This document shows, in pieces, positions 33,893 through 45,440 of a stretch of 64,000 nt of DNA. Origin of the DNA: Entomortierella parvispora (Eukaryota > Mortierellomycota > Mortierellomycetes > Mortierellales > Mortierellaceae); contig OY752151.1 of NCBI GenBank assembly GCA_963573315.1, positions 620,001 to 684,000 of the forward strand, given 5' to 3'. The position numbers were made by a program, and so were the translations under genes. Numbering within the stretch: position 1 is the stretch's first letter; the number at the start of each line of letters is the position of its first letter. Below the pieces are notes generated by a model. That model saw only the letters and a list, made by a program, of their open reading frames with translations. It was not told the DNA's origin and did no database searches.

Positions 33893-34961
33893 CTTTTAAT
33901 AAACGAAACCCCTTTGGCTACGCGAAATGAACAACCGTGAAATTGTACGCTATTGAGACGAGACTCCTGGGTACCTCACACCCTCACACCAACCCCACGG
34001 GCTCATCCATGCGCAACTGTACATCTAGAAAACCGTTCCCAAGTCAAGGGCCCACATACACCGACCAACATACGGGGTGAACATCCATCGTGACCGTCTC
34101 ATTAACCAAAAGGTACACACACACACACTCTCTCTCTCTCTCACACACACACTCCACACTCACTCACACACCACACACACACTCACTCACTCACACACAC
34201 ACACACTCACACACATACACACTCACTCACACACACGCAGAGAGATTGTGCACAAAGTATCCCGAGTAGGTAAGCTTTTCTTGATCGAAGACGATGACAC
34301 ACTCAAGTCGACCAAAAAAAGGGGGGGTTCAACAGCTCCACTTCCAAAAGTATACGAGGGAAAGAGCCAGTGTTCTCTGCACCGTGGACCAGAGGGCGGC
34401 TCATCTCATAATGGACCAAAAGTGGTGAAAACAAAATTTCATTAGTTTTGAAGGTCCATTGACAATGGCCCTCACTATGTTACACAGACGGTCCATCGAA
34501 ATCCATTCATCGAAAATGAACCGTAAATTTTTTGATAATGTGCCTTTCAAATAGGTCTATTTTTCATTATTTTTTTAAAAATTAATCTCGGGTTTTGTTA
34601 AAATGATGGGATACTCTGACAAAAAGGGGGAACTGCCCTGCTAAACCCAGATTAATTAATTTTTTAAGATTTCTGGGACCAACAAGACGAGAAAACAAAA
34701 GCGAGGATAGGAGACCCAAAAACACGTGACCAACTTTCTTGTCTGATGGCAAATCCTCCTTTTGCAACATGGCAACAGTCAGCATCAGCCCTCATCACCT
34801 CATTGTCATCTCCCCTTCCGTCCACTGTGTCAAAGGTCAGAACTTCATCCTCACGCGTGCATCATGTGGCGAGGCTTATGAAATTAATATTTACGAAACA
34901 AGGAAGCCTGTTCTCATTTTGCTCTTTTTGTTTTCTTTGCTACGACAAGCAGTCGAAAACA
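33893..34961. other. Intergenic region with microsatellite
   Basis: The right flank of the Crypton and the upstream region of the next GCR1_C-like gene. Apart from the CA/CT microsatellite it is A/T-rich, with no recognised gene. Confidence 0.5.
34114..34237. repeat. CA/CT-type compound microsatellite
   Basis: About 120 bp of ACAC, CTCT and CACTCACT blocks. It is likely to vary in length between strains. Confidence 0.9.
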
Positions 34962-36731
34962 ATGTCTAATAGAATGAAGAAAAAGTCGTCAAAGGTCATT
35001 GATCGGTACCTCATGGACATTGGTGTAGGCAAAGAGGAAACGAAAAGAATACTTCGGGAGCATCGCTTGAAATCCTTGCCAAAGGAAGACCATGGCTTGG
35101 TGCATTGGGAGGTATGACGACACGCGTCTCTTTTTTTTAGAGCGATTTTTTTTTCCTCCAGGTGTTGATATCCAATCCCTGGACTCACTCAATTATTCTT
35201 TTGACGTCACTTTCTTCTATAGGAGTGGTGTGAAGAACAAGGATGGGACGTCATGCCCACATTGGACACCCTCTTTCTGTTTTCAGAAAGCTTTATTGTT
35301 CCTATGGAAGAAAAAGTGAGTCGTCTCTCAAACGTCGACCCCACCGTTGAGCCTCTTTGCGGAACGAAATCTTTTATCCTTCCGGTAATGAGACACAGAA
35401 AAAGACTATTGGAATTGCAGGAGCTGCAGGAGCAGCAAATGCAACGGATGCAGCAGGCGCACGACAATGTAGTGGAGGTTTCGGAAGACGACCATCAATA
35501 TCCCGACATCCAAGAACCAAAGAGTGCTGTTGCAGGATCGACTCAACAGGGCCACAAACAAGAAACTCCTACGGCTCACGGGCAAACACCCTCCCACTTC
35601 ATAGAAAACCTTTCGGTCAACAGTATACCTTCTGGGACCGCCCAAACCTCAACTGCACAAACTACTGACCGCCAGGAAGTCCAAGACGACGACGACGAGC
35701 CTTTGACCAATGACACTCTGGAGACATATGTGAATGGCGACAGCGATACATCTGACCTTGAGGAAGTTGTTAATACGGTGGAGGTTGCAGACGCCAGGAT
35801 CCAACGGTCAAAATTCAAAGCGGAAGAGTTTCAATTGCTAAAGAAAGGATCGGGGGGCAAGCGAGCACGTGTAGTCAACGCCCCCGTATATCCTCTGCAC
35901 CAGGGGGTTACAACGGTAGAGGACGCTTTGCAGGAATGGCGTTTTGGTTTCCGCGGGGGACCTGCGATTCAGGACCTGAATAGCCAGTTTGGTGTCCACT
36001 GGAGGCGTGCGACAGACTGGTCTGCATACACGGCTCGAACTGCGGTCGTGAAGGAATATACAATCTTAGTCAACAATGAAGGGTACACTACCGAACAGGC
36101 GATTGCAAAACTGAACAATGAGCAAGGCTCAAGCTCACTGGGGACACTTCGACTACGAATTACTGCTCGACGTAATTCCAGTGGTAACAGGAAGCATGCA
36201 CGAGAAGTGCAGTCGCTGCACAATGCTATCCCCAAAGAAGAGTCCGCCCCAGTGGGGGACGACGAAGAGGATGAACTTGAGGACGATGACTCCAATGATG
36301 AGACCTACGTGGACAACAATCGCAAGAGGATCGCACCTTCATATGAAGAGGAGCCTACGACACCCTTCCCTTTTCCAATTCGACACCTCAATTCGATCTC
36401 GGACATATGGCAGGAATGGGTAAAAGGATGGGAGGGGGAGGAGTCCTTTGAGTCGTTAATGCAGCGGCATGGAAAGATCTGGAGCCGAACACAATTCTGG
36501 AATGAGCACAACAATTACTTTTATTCTCGTTGGCGGATCGTTAGCTTGATTAAAGAGGCATTTCAGACAGGAGCCGTAGCCTCGACCACAGAAGCAATCC
36601 AAGCCATGGAAAAAGCACGAGAGTCCAGCGATACTTTAGCCTCTGGATTCATTTTGAGCCGCGCCTTTAAGGATTTGACGATGGAGTGGAGGGCAAAGGG
36701 AAAGAAGGACCCTTCGTATGCCGATCTTTGA
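34962..36731 (+). CDS. GCR1_C-like / Crypton-related protein, two modules, 552 aa
   Basis: Exon 1 is 34962-35111 (150 nt, 50 codons) and exon 2 is 35223-36731; the intron splits GLVHWE from EWCEEQGWD. The order is: N-terminal module (LPKEDHGLVHWE / EWCEEQ...PTLDTL...IVPMEEKV), a Gln-rich stretch (LQELQEQQMQRMQQ), an acidic linker, motif SKFKAEEF, a first W-E-W module (ALQEWRFGFRGGPAIQDLNS...VVKEYTILV), a second acidic stretch (DDEEDELEDDDSNDE), and a C-terminal module (IWQEWVKGWEGEESFESLMQ...AVASTTEAIQAMEKARE). Acidic and Gln-rich stretches next to a GCR1_C-like domain would suit a transcriptional activator; this is inference. It sits 1.07 kb downstream of the Crypton on the same strand. Confidence 0.75.
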
Positions 36732-36980
36732 GGCGTGAAACAAAGACAATTTTTGGCAACATAGCAATCTGGTCCCAGGATCACACCATCAAACTATATC
36801 TCGAAAGTAAAAAAAAAAAAAAAATGAATCGCGAAAAGGCAAAAGTCTGGCCAATCAGGAGACTGCTGTAATGATCTGGAACGCGTTCCTTTCCTAGCAA
36901 TAAGCGTTCGAGCCTGGACCTGGTCCTTGATCTTTTTCCTGATTATGCTCCTTGTCAAAGAACCGTGCCTGTCGCTCATC

Positions 36981-38222
36981 TCATTCAGGACACTTCTCTA
37001 GGTCGCCTCTACTTGGCGGAGAGGACATGTGCTTGAAGTCTCGGCTTATTTGATTCAGTTCCAGAAGTATTTGCCTCTCCTCAACGCTTTTCCAGTTCTT
37101 GGTGGCCCATTCTGCTACAATCTCAAAGCTACCTTCTTTGTAACCCCTCCTCGCTTCAATGAGACCAACGTCACTGTCACCAATATGGTCTTCCTCGCCA
37201 GCCTCCCCCTCAATCTCCATTTTCAGTCCCTGCATAACCAATCCAACTGCACGTCCTTGAATGGGCAACGATCGACGAATATCGGTCCAGAGCTTTTTCA
37301 CACGAATCTCCCGCATTCCACGTGCTTTTCGATCCTCAAACTCCAGCGTAAACGCCTCTCCAAACCAGGCTTTGGCATCTACGACAACCTCTACTCTGGT
37401 CAAATGAGCGCTGTGACCTACAGGGTCCTCATTGTGCATCGGCAGATAGGTATCAATCCAATGACTGAAAGCGGGTCTTTTCCTTAATCGCTGCCGATCG
37501 CTTGCTTTTAACCGGGCTTGCAAAGAGATGGACGAAGAATTGGCGTGATTAGGATTATGAAAACGGCAAGATGCTGCAAAATTCATCATCTCATCCCAAG
37601 AGCCGAAACGTGTCCAATATCGACGTTCATCCAGTCCAAGGTATTGAAGGACACGGTCCGGGTCTTTGGTCAACAGGACCCGACTGAGGTCTTTGTTGTA
37701 AGGCTCAACCTCGGCGACGCGAAGAAAGAATCCATGGTCGTTGCAAGTGAGACCAAAGCGGCGGATGATACTTCCAATCATGTTCCAGAGGTCACCGTGG
37801 GCTTGAAAGAAGAGGTGCCACGAAAAGCTTTGTGCACTGGGGCAGATGTGGATGTCGACTTGAATGAATCGTGGGGAGCAACTGGGGGCGTCCTCTTTTT
37901 CCTCTCCATCCATCTCTTCAGTGAATCCAGGCCACGGTACTGCGAAATTAAAGGTGTCGCTCCCTGGGGTACTTCTCCAGTGTGGGGCGCCGATCCAAGA
38001 TGCAAGTTTGTCTGATTTTGGTGGACCTTCGGCGTCTAGGGGTTCAGCTACCAGGATGTCGATATCACCATGATCCTTCTTGCCCGGTGCTTCAATTGCA
38101 CTATCGACATGGATGAAATGTTGGCGGAGGATCAAGACAAGCTGATCTTTGACTTGCTCGTATAGATCAGGAGGGATTCGAGGCGTGATCAGATTCCTGG
38201 ACGCAAATGCACTTCCACCCAT
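36981..38222 (-). CDS. Putative nucleotidyltransferase-fold protein, 413 aa
   Basis: A single exon; the start is the first in-frame Met. A DxD pair (HGDIDILVAEP, about residue 52) and a third acidic site (FIQVDIHICPS) recall the Pol-beta nucleotidyltransferase catalytic triad. The following LFFQAHGDLWNMIGSIIRRF and DHGFFLRV segments look like a conserved helical C-terminal part. The fold call is by motif only, and the substrate is unknown. I cannot exclude a catalytically inactive member, since the Gly-Ser motif normally before the first Asp is not obvious. A late segment with VVVDAKAWFGEAFTLEFEDR is of unknown meaning. It lies tail-to-tail with the GCR1_C-like gene ending at 36731. Confidence 0.6.
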   Translation of the reverse strand: MGGSAFASRNLITPRIPPDLYEQVKDQLVLILRQHFIHVDSAIEAPGKKDHGDIDILVAEPLDAEGPPKSDKLASWIGAPHWRSTPGSDTFNFAVPWPGFTEEMDGEEKEDAPSCSPRFIQVDIHICPSAQSFSWHLFFQAHGDLWNMIGSIIRRFGLTCNDHGFFLRVAEVEPYNKDLSRVLLTKDPDRVLQYLGLDERRYWTRFGSWDEMMNFAASCRFHNPNHANSSSISLQARLKASDRQRLRKRPAFSHWIDTYLPMHNEDPVGHSAHLTRVEVVVDAKAWFGEAFTLEFEDRKARGMREIRVKKLWTDIRRSLPIQGRAVGLVMQGLKMEIEGEAGEEDHIGDSDVGLIEARRGYKEGSFEIVAEWATKNWKSVEERQILLELNQISRDFKHMSSPPSRGDLEKCPE

Positions 38223-40149
38223 TATTCTTTGATGTCGATTGATGATTTAAATGATGAAAGGATTGAGGCGAATGCTAATTTCTGTTTTGCAGGCAAAGAC
38301 ATGATGCGACGAGCATTAAATAGATGACGATGATGACTCATTTCAGAGCCGCAGAGTAAAGCATTCGAGCGGGGGCTGAGCAAGGTGATGGTGATGGTGT
38401 CACAGAAAAAAAAATTCTTGTTCGTGTGCAACCAATCTCCTTGAGTGCTGCGGTCAATTGGTCTTGTTGGCAGGAATTGTCTGGGCTTGCGAGGTTGTCA
38501 TTCCCCCTCCCTTCTAGGACGATTCCTCAATTGAAGTCGACGCGCTCGTGTTGACTGACACCCACAGCCCATTGGCAGCCTACTATCTCTATCTGTGGGT
38601 AACAACTTATCGTCTCGGGTTACATACATCAGTCGGTGCTGGACCGATGGGCATCGGTGATGTTGAAAAAACCGATGCGATTTCGCAGTGGTTGCAGGTT
38701 AGTCGTCTGGTGTTGATACGAGATAGGAATCGTCATGAGGAACATACTTTCTGCTTTTATAGTGTTCACTCGCCTCCACCAAGCAGAACGACACACGCGA
38801 GTACTTCTAGCCAACTTGGCAATCGTCCATCCCTCCCTCAACAGCTTGTAGTGTTACCCAGAAGACCTCATGATTCGGTCTCCCATTATCATCAGCTTTG
38901 TCTCCCGTTATCATCAGCTCTGTCTCCCGTTTCCTTTTTCAACTCCCAGCGTCTATGTATGTTTATGCCCATTCAAGGTGTACATGTTGCCCTCTATCAT
39001 TGATACTCTCATGTCCGTGAAACTCTCGGCGATGTAACATATAGCTGTTGAAGCAACGGGCGGCTGGATGTCGCGTGGGAAATTTACCTTTCATGTACTT
39101 GGGAGAGTCCCACCCTCCACATGCAAGTAAAGGTGCAAAGGTCTGTGACAAGCAAAAGGGACCGATCTAAACAACAAGTTCTTATCTTGATACCAGAGGT
39201 GAACTGTGGGGAAATGGAAGGGAGAGGGGAGGTCCACGGACCGATGTGGACCTCTGTGCTTTACATGCATGGCAGAGAGTGCGAGTGGAGACTATTTTGC
39301 GTTCCGCTTGTCGCTTCGCTACGCGGGGAGGATACATGGGATGCATCAGCAGAAATAGTGAGAAGACAGACATTTTGATGCCCGGTCGTCAACCACCGTC
39401 TCCCGGGGGAGTTCAAATTGCTCTCAGAGAGAACGATGGAGGAGAAGAGAGAGATCAACTCCATTTCTCTCGCGCACAGACGCCGTGACGGAACAGATTG
39501 GTTATCTTTTCCTTCTTCCTTGCTGTCAATCGAGACTTTCGTCAGAGAAATATTGGGCCCTTCCCGCAAAGAATAGCGAAGATAATTGCAGTTCAAAGTG
39601 CGTGAAAAACTCGACCTCGAAGGCGCATTGGTGGCCTTCAAACACGATTGTCAATTTAAGGTTTTGTTGCATGCTCGCCCAGCAGATGCGAACACAGACA
39701 GAGCACATGTCCCTTTGGTCTTCACCGTCTTCTTCAACATTCTGTGTGGAACACGCGCATGCAACACTATGCAAGTGTATTTTCCTGGGAACAAGGGCTC
39801 ATTCGGGCCAAAATGTCGACCACTGTCCCGTTACGAGAACAAATGCTCTTTGCTGACTAGCCTTCTAGTGTCATGAGTATCCCATTTTCTCCAGGGCCGT
39901 GTCTTGTTGGCTTTTGTTGCTGGAGCCACTGAAGATATTATAGGGCGTTCGTTCCGACCCTCACCCAGACTTTCCTTCTCGAGATCTTTCCATTCAACTA
40001 CCCCTTCTTTACGCCCCGCATTCGCCCAAACGCCGTCTTCCTGTGGATAAAAAGAATGCCACACTGGTAGTGCCCCCCTTCTTCTTTCTTGCTCTACAAC
40101 CAATTCCATACCCTATCCTCTCGACTTTCATTTCTTTTATTTCAACAAA
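38223..40149. other. Intergenic region of about 1.9 kb
   Basis: Upstream of two divergent genes. I see no gene of recognisable type; the open frames are under about 155 codons and lack domains. C/T-rich sequence just before the GH31 ATG (40075-40148) is typical of a fungal core promoter. GATAAAAAG near 40048 could be a weak TATA-like box. Confidence 0.5.
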
Positions 40150-43100
40150 ATGGCTCCGCCTTGTAGCAAGCAGAGGCCAGTCAGCCGCACTGTCTTGCTC
40201 TCATTCCTCGCTATTGCTGCTGCTACCACTCTAACCATTGTTGATGCAGCACCAACCAACAGAACACATCCAAGTGCGGCCGATGCGAATACCTGTTCCT
40301 TGGCTCCTGCGGTCGGTCGTCAGGATTGTGGCTATGTCGGGATCGACGAAGACGGCTGTGTCCAGCGCCAGTGTTGCTGGAACCCGTCTGCGGTATCCGG
40401 TGTACCATGGTGTTTTCAGATGAAGGTATGGCAAAACATTCAGTGATAGTGCGGTTCTTCTTTCTTGAGCTTGTTCAATTACTCACCTGTTGCTCTGTTG
40501 ATCAAACAATGCCCCCGTTACTTCTGTTAGGGCGAGGGTAACCAGTGCACTGCTGATATGGCTGCCCGCAGAGACTGCGGCTACACGGGTATCGGAGCCC
40601 AAGAGTGGTGAGTGTCTCGAATTGGAAATCAAGAATACTTGGCCGTCCGTGGATTTCAATTTTAACCCTGCTCTCTTCCGTCTTGGTTTTTACAGCGCTT
40701 CACGCAACTGCTGCTGGGATGCAACTCAGAACAGCCTGAACGCGCCTTTTTGTTTTGTGAAGCAACACCCTTGCCAAGGCTACCAAGTATCTTCCTCCCA
40801 AACGTTGGCTCAGGGACTCGTCCTGAACTTGGACCTAATCGGCACCTGTACCCGTTTTGGTCAGGATATCGCACATCTCGCCGTCCATGTCGATTATGAA
40901 ACGTGGTCCCGTGTAAAGGTCAGGATCCTTGACCGAGACTCTTCCCGGTACGAAATTCCTGTGGAGGCTCTTTCAGATCCTAAATCCACGGCCCGACCAA
41001 CGGAAGAAGCCAAGAGACTGTACTCGTTCACCTTCACTCAGAACCCGTTCTCGTTTGCGGTCACACGGAAGAGTGATGGCGAAAAGGTCTTTGATACGAA
41101 CGTGGCTGGAATGGACCCACTCGTTTTTGAGAACGAATATCTCGAGATTTCGTCGACCATGCCAAACGACGCAAACGTCTATGGACTCGGCGAAGTTGTC
41201 TCGGCATTTAGGAGGAACACGGCTGGCACGCGCCAGACGCTGTGGGCTAGAGACGCACCCACGCCGGTGGACCAGAACCTGTACGGAAGTCACCCATTTC
41301 ATGTCGAGATGAGGACTCCTTCGGGCGGTGGGGCTGCCTCTGCCCATGGCGTGTTTCTGCGTAACAGTAACGGAATGGACGTGCTTCTCACCCCCGGCAA
41401 GATCACCTACAAAGCTATTGGAGGCATCCTCGACTTCTCTGTCTTCGTCGGCCCAACACCTGCAGCAGTCATTGACCAGTACACCGAGGTGATTGGGCGT
41501 CCGCACATGCCCCCAGCCTGGGCCATGGGATTCCACCAGTGCCGATACGGATACAAGAATATTGATGCAGTTGAGACTGTACTCCAAAAGTATAGAGATA
41601 ACAAGCTCCCACTGGACGGGATCTGGATCGATATCGACTACATGGACCGTTTCCGCGATTTTACCTTCGACCCGGCCCAGTTCCCCCAGGCACGAGTCCA
41701 ACAGCTCGCCAGCGATCTTGCAGGAAGGAACCAGAGCATGATCTTAATCGTCGACCCAGGCATCCCCATCGCTCCCGGTTACGCGCCGTACGATCAGGGT
41801 ATCAAGGAGGACGTCTTCATTAAGACTCTAACAGGTCAACCCATCGAGGGACGAGTTTGGCCCGGTCAAACCTATTTCCCTGACTTTATGAATACAAACG
41901 AGACCTGGGACTTTTGGGAACGCCAGCTGAGGACGACTCAGACTGATATTGGCGAGAACGTGTATCCATGGATCGACATGAATGAGCCAAGTAACTTTTG
42001 TAACGGCCCTTGCACCAAGGACACGCCCAATGCAATCGGTGAAGCTGCAGTGAAGGATGAAAAGTTGTTAGCCAAGCGTGATGGTAGTGGCTCAACCCCA
42101 GCTCCGGGACCCAAATATCTCATCAACAACGCTGGCAACCAGGCACCTCTGGATCAAAAGACTTTGGCTGAGAATGCAGCCCACAAGAATGGACTGATGC
42201 TCACAGACACCCACAACTTGTATGGACACATGGAGGCCATGGCCACTCACAACGCACTCACCAAGATGAGTCCAAACAAGAGACCGTTCATCCTCACTAG
42301 GTCAACGTTTGCAGGCACTGGTATGATTTCACTTTATTATAATTGTTTATTCCGCGGGTCAATATGGTCTTTGCTAACTTGCTTCATCAATTGTGATGCT
42401 CTCTTCTACACTACTCTTTTGTTGTCGCAAGGTGCCTACGCTGCTCACTGGACAGGCAAGTCTTTCATCTTTTGTTTAATAACCCCGTAGCTCTCTTTCG
42501 CACGCTTTGTTCGGCCTTTGGAAGTTCAATCAAGCTAACATCTCTCAATGTCCTTTCACAAACAACTTGTCCCTTCCAGGCGATAATTGGTCCCAATGGT
42601 CCCATTTGTATTATTCCATTCCAGGAATCCTCTCCTTTGGACTTTTCGGCATCCCCTTCGTGGGATCCGACATCTGTGGTTTCAATGGCAATACGACTGA
42701 GGAGCTCTGCCTGCGTTGGCACCAGCTAGGCTCGTTGTATCCATTCTCACGTAACCACAACGATATCCACGCAATTGATCAAGAGCCCTATCTCTGGCCC
42801 AACACCGTCTTGCCTGCAACCCAGCAGGCCCTTGGGATCAGGTACTCTCTCCTGCCTTACTACTACTCGCTCCATGAACTTGCCCACCGTGAAGGTACTC
42901 CTCTCTGGAGACCACTTTGGTGGAAATATACCACCAGCGATGCACCTGCTCTCAAGATTGATCGCCAGTTCTTACTGGGTGACAGTGTCCTTGTCAGTCC
43001 TGTCCTGGACCAGGGTGCTTCTCAAGTCAACGCCTACTTTCCGGGAACCGGAAGATGGTTTGATCTCTGGACAAACCAGTGTGTAATTGAGGCGGATTCG

Positions 43101-43742
43101 ATCTTGGACAGTAAGGCGGGGGGTTCGGATCCTGACCGGAAATATAGGTACAAGTCCCTGAGCGCAAGACTCAACCAAGACCCGATCCCAATGTCCATCT
43201 CTGGAGGGTCAGTCATTCCGATGCAGACCCTCGCCCAGACGACTGTCGCGTTGACACGACTCCAGCCTGTATCGTTGGTGATTGCCTTGGATGAGCGTGG
43301 TCATGCCTCTGGAGAGATGTATGTTGATGACGGTGAGACCCCGATCCCACAAGATGACTCGCTTGCTTCTGCGAGGATCCAGTTTGAATTGACCAACGGT
43401 CAGAATTTGACCAGCAAGGCTGTCTTGAGTGGGGGCGCGACTGCTGCAGGGTTGAAGCAATTCCATAGCTCGGTTTTGGACAAAATTGTAGTTTTGGGAC
43501 TGAACTATGGCGTTCCTGGAGGAGAGCTCGGGGCTGGTGCGAAGATCACGGGTCTGAGCACGCTGAATGTCAATGGAGTCAGCGTGCCGTTGACTGATGC
43601 ATCCGTAAATGGGACTCAGGGACAAGATCCGGCTTCAGGCGCTGCTTGGGAAATCGACAGCGCAACAGGATCGTTGACACTCTCGGGATTGAAGATGGAG
43701 CTTTTGGGGGAGTGGTTCGTTCAGTGGGTTACTTCCAAATAA
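40150..43742 (+). CDS. GH31 alpha-glucosidase with two N-terminal trefoil domains, 1,054 aa
   Basis: Secreted alpha-glucosidase releasing glucose from maltose- or starch-type oligosaccharides. Exons: 40150-40425, 40531-40607, 40696-42320, 42432-42455 (24 nt) and 42580-43742. The signal peptide is residues 1-35, with the hydrophobic core LLSFLAIAAATTLTIV. Two P-type trefoil domains follow: RQDCGYVGIDEDGCVQRQCC and RRDCGYTGIGAQECASRNCC. The catalytic nucleophile Asp is in WIDMNEPSNF. The acid/base region is HWTGDNWSQW, whose GD is assembled across intron 42456-42579; that intron has a GC donor (GCAAGT). The late segment (SISGGSVIPMQTLAQ...YVDDGE) is the GH31 C-terminal beta part. The length is close to other fungal GH31 enzymes. 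Confidence 0.92.
42456..42579 (+). other. GC-AG intron in the GH31 gene
   Basis: The donor ACAG/GCAAGT and acceptor CTTCCAG are the only pair that keeps HWTGDN in frame. A GT donor is absent at this spot. Confidence 0.8.
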
Positions 43743-43935
43743 ATAAAGCAATCAGGGTCAAGTCATAAATGTTCTTTTTCATAGTCGATGCTGCCTCTGG
43801 CGCATGGAAATTGGGTCCATCCAGAAATTCTGGGGATCTCGAGAAAGATCACAAGAGATTCAAGGGATTTCTACTGTCGTTTTCACATTGTATATTGTCT
43901 TTTGTGCATGAGCGAAAATGATCCTTGAGCGGGCT

Positions 43936-45116
43936 CTACTCTTTACGGTGGGCGGCCAGGGATTCATCATCCCAGGACAGGAACTTGCCGCTGATTGAGC
44001 TCGGGGCCTTGATAGCCAAGCTCGCAATGACATGGCCTGGCTGATCGGGGTGCAGCAGGATCTTGTTTTCATGAAGATAGATGAACTCGGCATGCTGAGC
44101 AGGGGTCATTCCCTCGACACCTATTTTCCAAACGGCGACAAGTCTGTTTGTTAGGTGACTTGAAAAACAAAACAAACCAACAACTTTTGTTGCAAAAAGT
44201 GCATAAGTCTGCCATTTTTTTTTCTCTTTACCCTTCTCACGAACGACTCCCTGCATCTCGGTATCGACAACGCCAGGTCGGATTGAAACAGTTGTGACGT
44301 CGGGCTCTTCCAAGGCGAGAATCTCACCAAACATGTTCAACGCAGCCTTGGATCTGGAGGAGGGAGGGAGAGGACGGGAAGAGAATTCAAATCAGAGATG
44401 TACGTCACGGTAATGCAAGAATAGGGTTTGACTTACGAGCTGTAAGCGCCCCAGCCATGGTAGGGATACATGGCCGCTCCGGAGCTGACCAGCAGCACAC
44501 GGCCCTTGGATGCACGGAGGGCAGGCAGAGCATGCTGAACAATGGTAACAATAGAAAAGAAGTTGATGTCAAAGGTTCTATCAAGTTGGCACCGATCGAG
44601 AAGAAAGAGGGGGATCAGCAATTGAGTTTGAATACGTGTTTTCCGACATTGACATTACCAGATTACCAGCTTCCACTATACCTCTTCCAATCCTCGACAG
44701 CAGTGTTAGACACTGGGCCCACAGGCTCAAGCACTCTATTCATTTCAGATGCAATTGACCGTTAGATCGCCATCCATTGACGACGTATCCAGTATCCCAG
44801 CTCCGTCAAGGAATCGCCCTTTTCTCTACTTTTACCCGGCGTTGAGAACAAGGCCATCCAGACGGCCGGACCAGGATTTCGCCGCGAGGGCAATGGCCTC
44901 TGTAACAGTCTTCTCTGAAGTGACGTCTCCGACCACAAACTTGAAGCGGTCCTTGAGCTGCAGATCAGTCTCGATGTGGTGAGAGAGTTGCTGAAGTGCT
45001 TCCTGAGAACGAGCAACAGCAATGACATTTGCACCGAGGTTCTGAATGGAAAGGAGGGCAATGCTGCGACCAATACCGCGCGATGCGCCAGTGACGATGA
45101 GAGTGGGGTTGGTCAT
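43936..45116 (-). CDS. Short-chain dehydrogenase/reductase (SDR), 260 aa
   Basis: NAD(P)H-dependent oxidoreductase of the classical SDR family. Five exons: 45116-44836, 44735-44682, 44577-44437, 44353-44232 and 44120-43936. The cofactor motif TGASRGIG is at residues 8-15, and NAG lies at the exon 1/2 border. The catalytic Ser is in LLVSSGAAM and the Y-x-x-x-K pair is in AYSSSKAAL, assembled across the exon 3/4 border. The C-terminal motif RPGVVDTEMQG follows. The length of 260 is normal. The yeast benzil reductase (Irc24)-like subgroup is likely from the LEPVGPVSNTAVEDW segment, but the substrate is unknown. A longer N-terminus from an upstream Met is possible; the start was chosen just before the Rossmann motif. 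Confidence 0.9.
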
Positions 45117-45440
45117 GCTTCGTGGGAATGGGAGGTGAATGGGGTGAGGAATGAGATTCGCAGAGGATCCAGGGACTAGCGCTGCTCTTGGGCGCAAGTC
45201 ACTCGTGATACCAAAATGAGGCAGGCGCAAGGCATGGTGGGTGTCCACTTTGACTTTGATGACATGCCTTTTCGTTCCACGCCAGCGCCATGGAAGCCCC
45301 TTGGAGGAAGGCCTCAGTGAGGGCGTCAAGGATGCTGCGCGGGTCCACCTGGTTCATGAATTTTATTGTAATCTCGGCAAAGAGAACATCGTGCTGGTAT
45401 TGTTGTCCACGGAGATGCTAGAGAAGAATCTATCTACGTT
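45117..45440. other. Short intergenic spacer
   Basis: The upstream region of the SDR gene and the 3' flank of the F-box gene. Nothing further seen. Confidence 0.5.

Noticed and set aside
40973-41701. A 242-codon minus-strand frame
   Set aside because: It is antisense to the GH31 catalytic domain and has no domain of its own.
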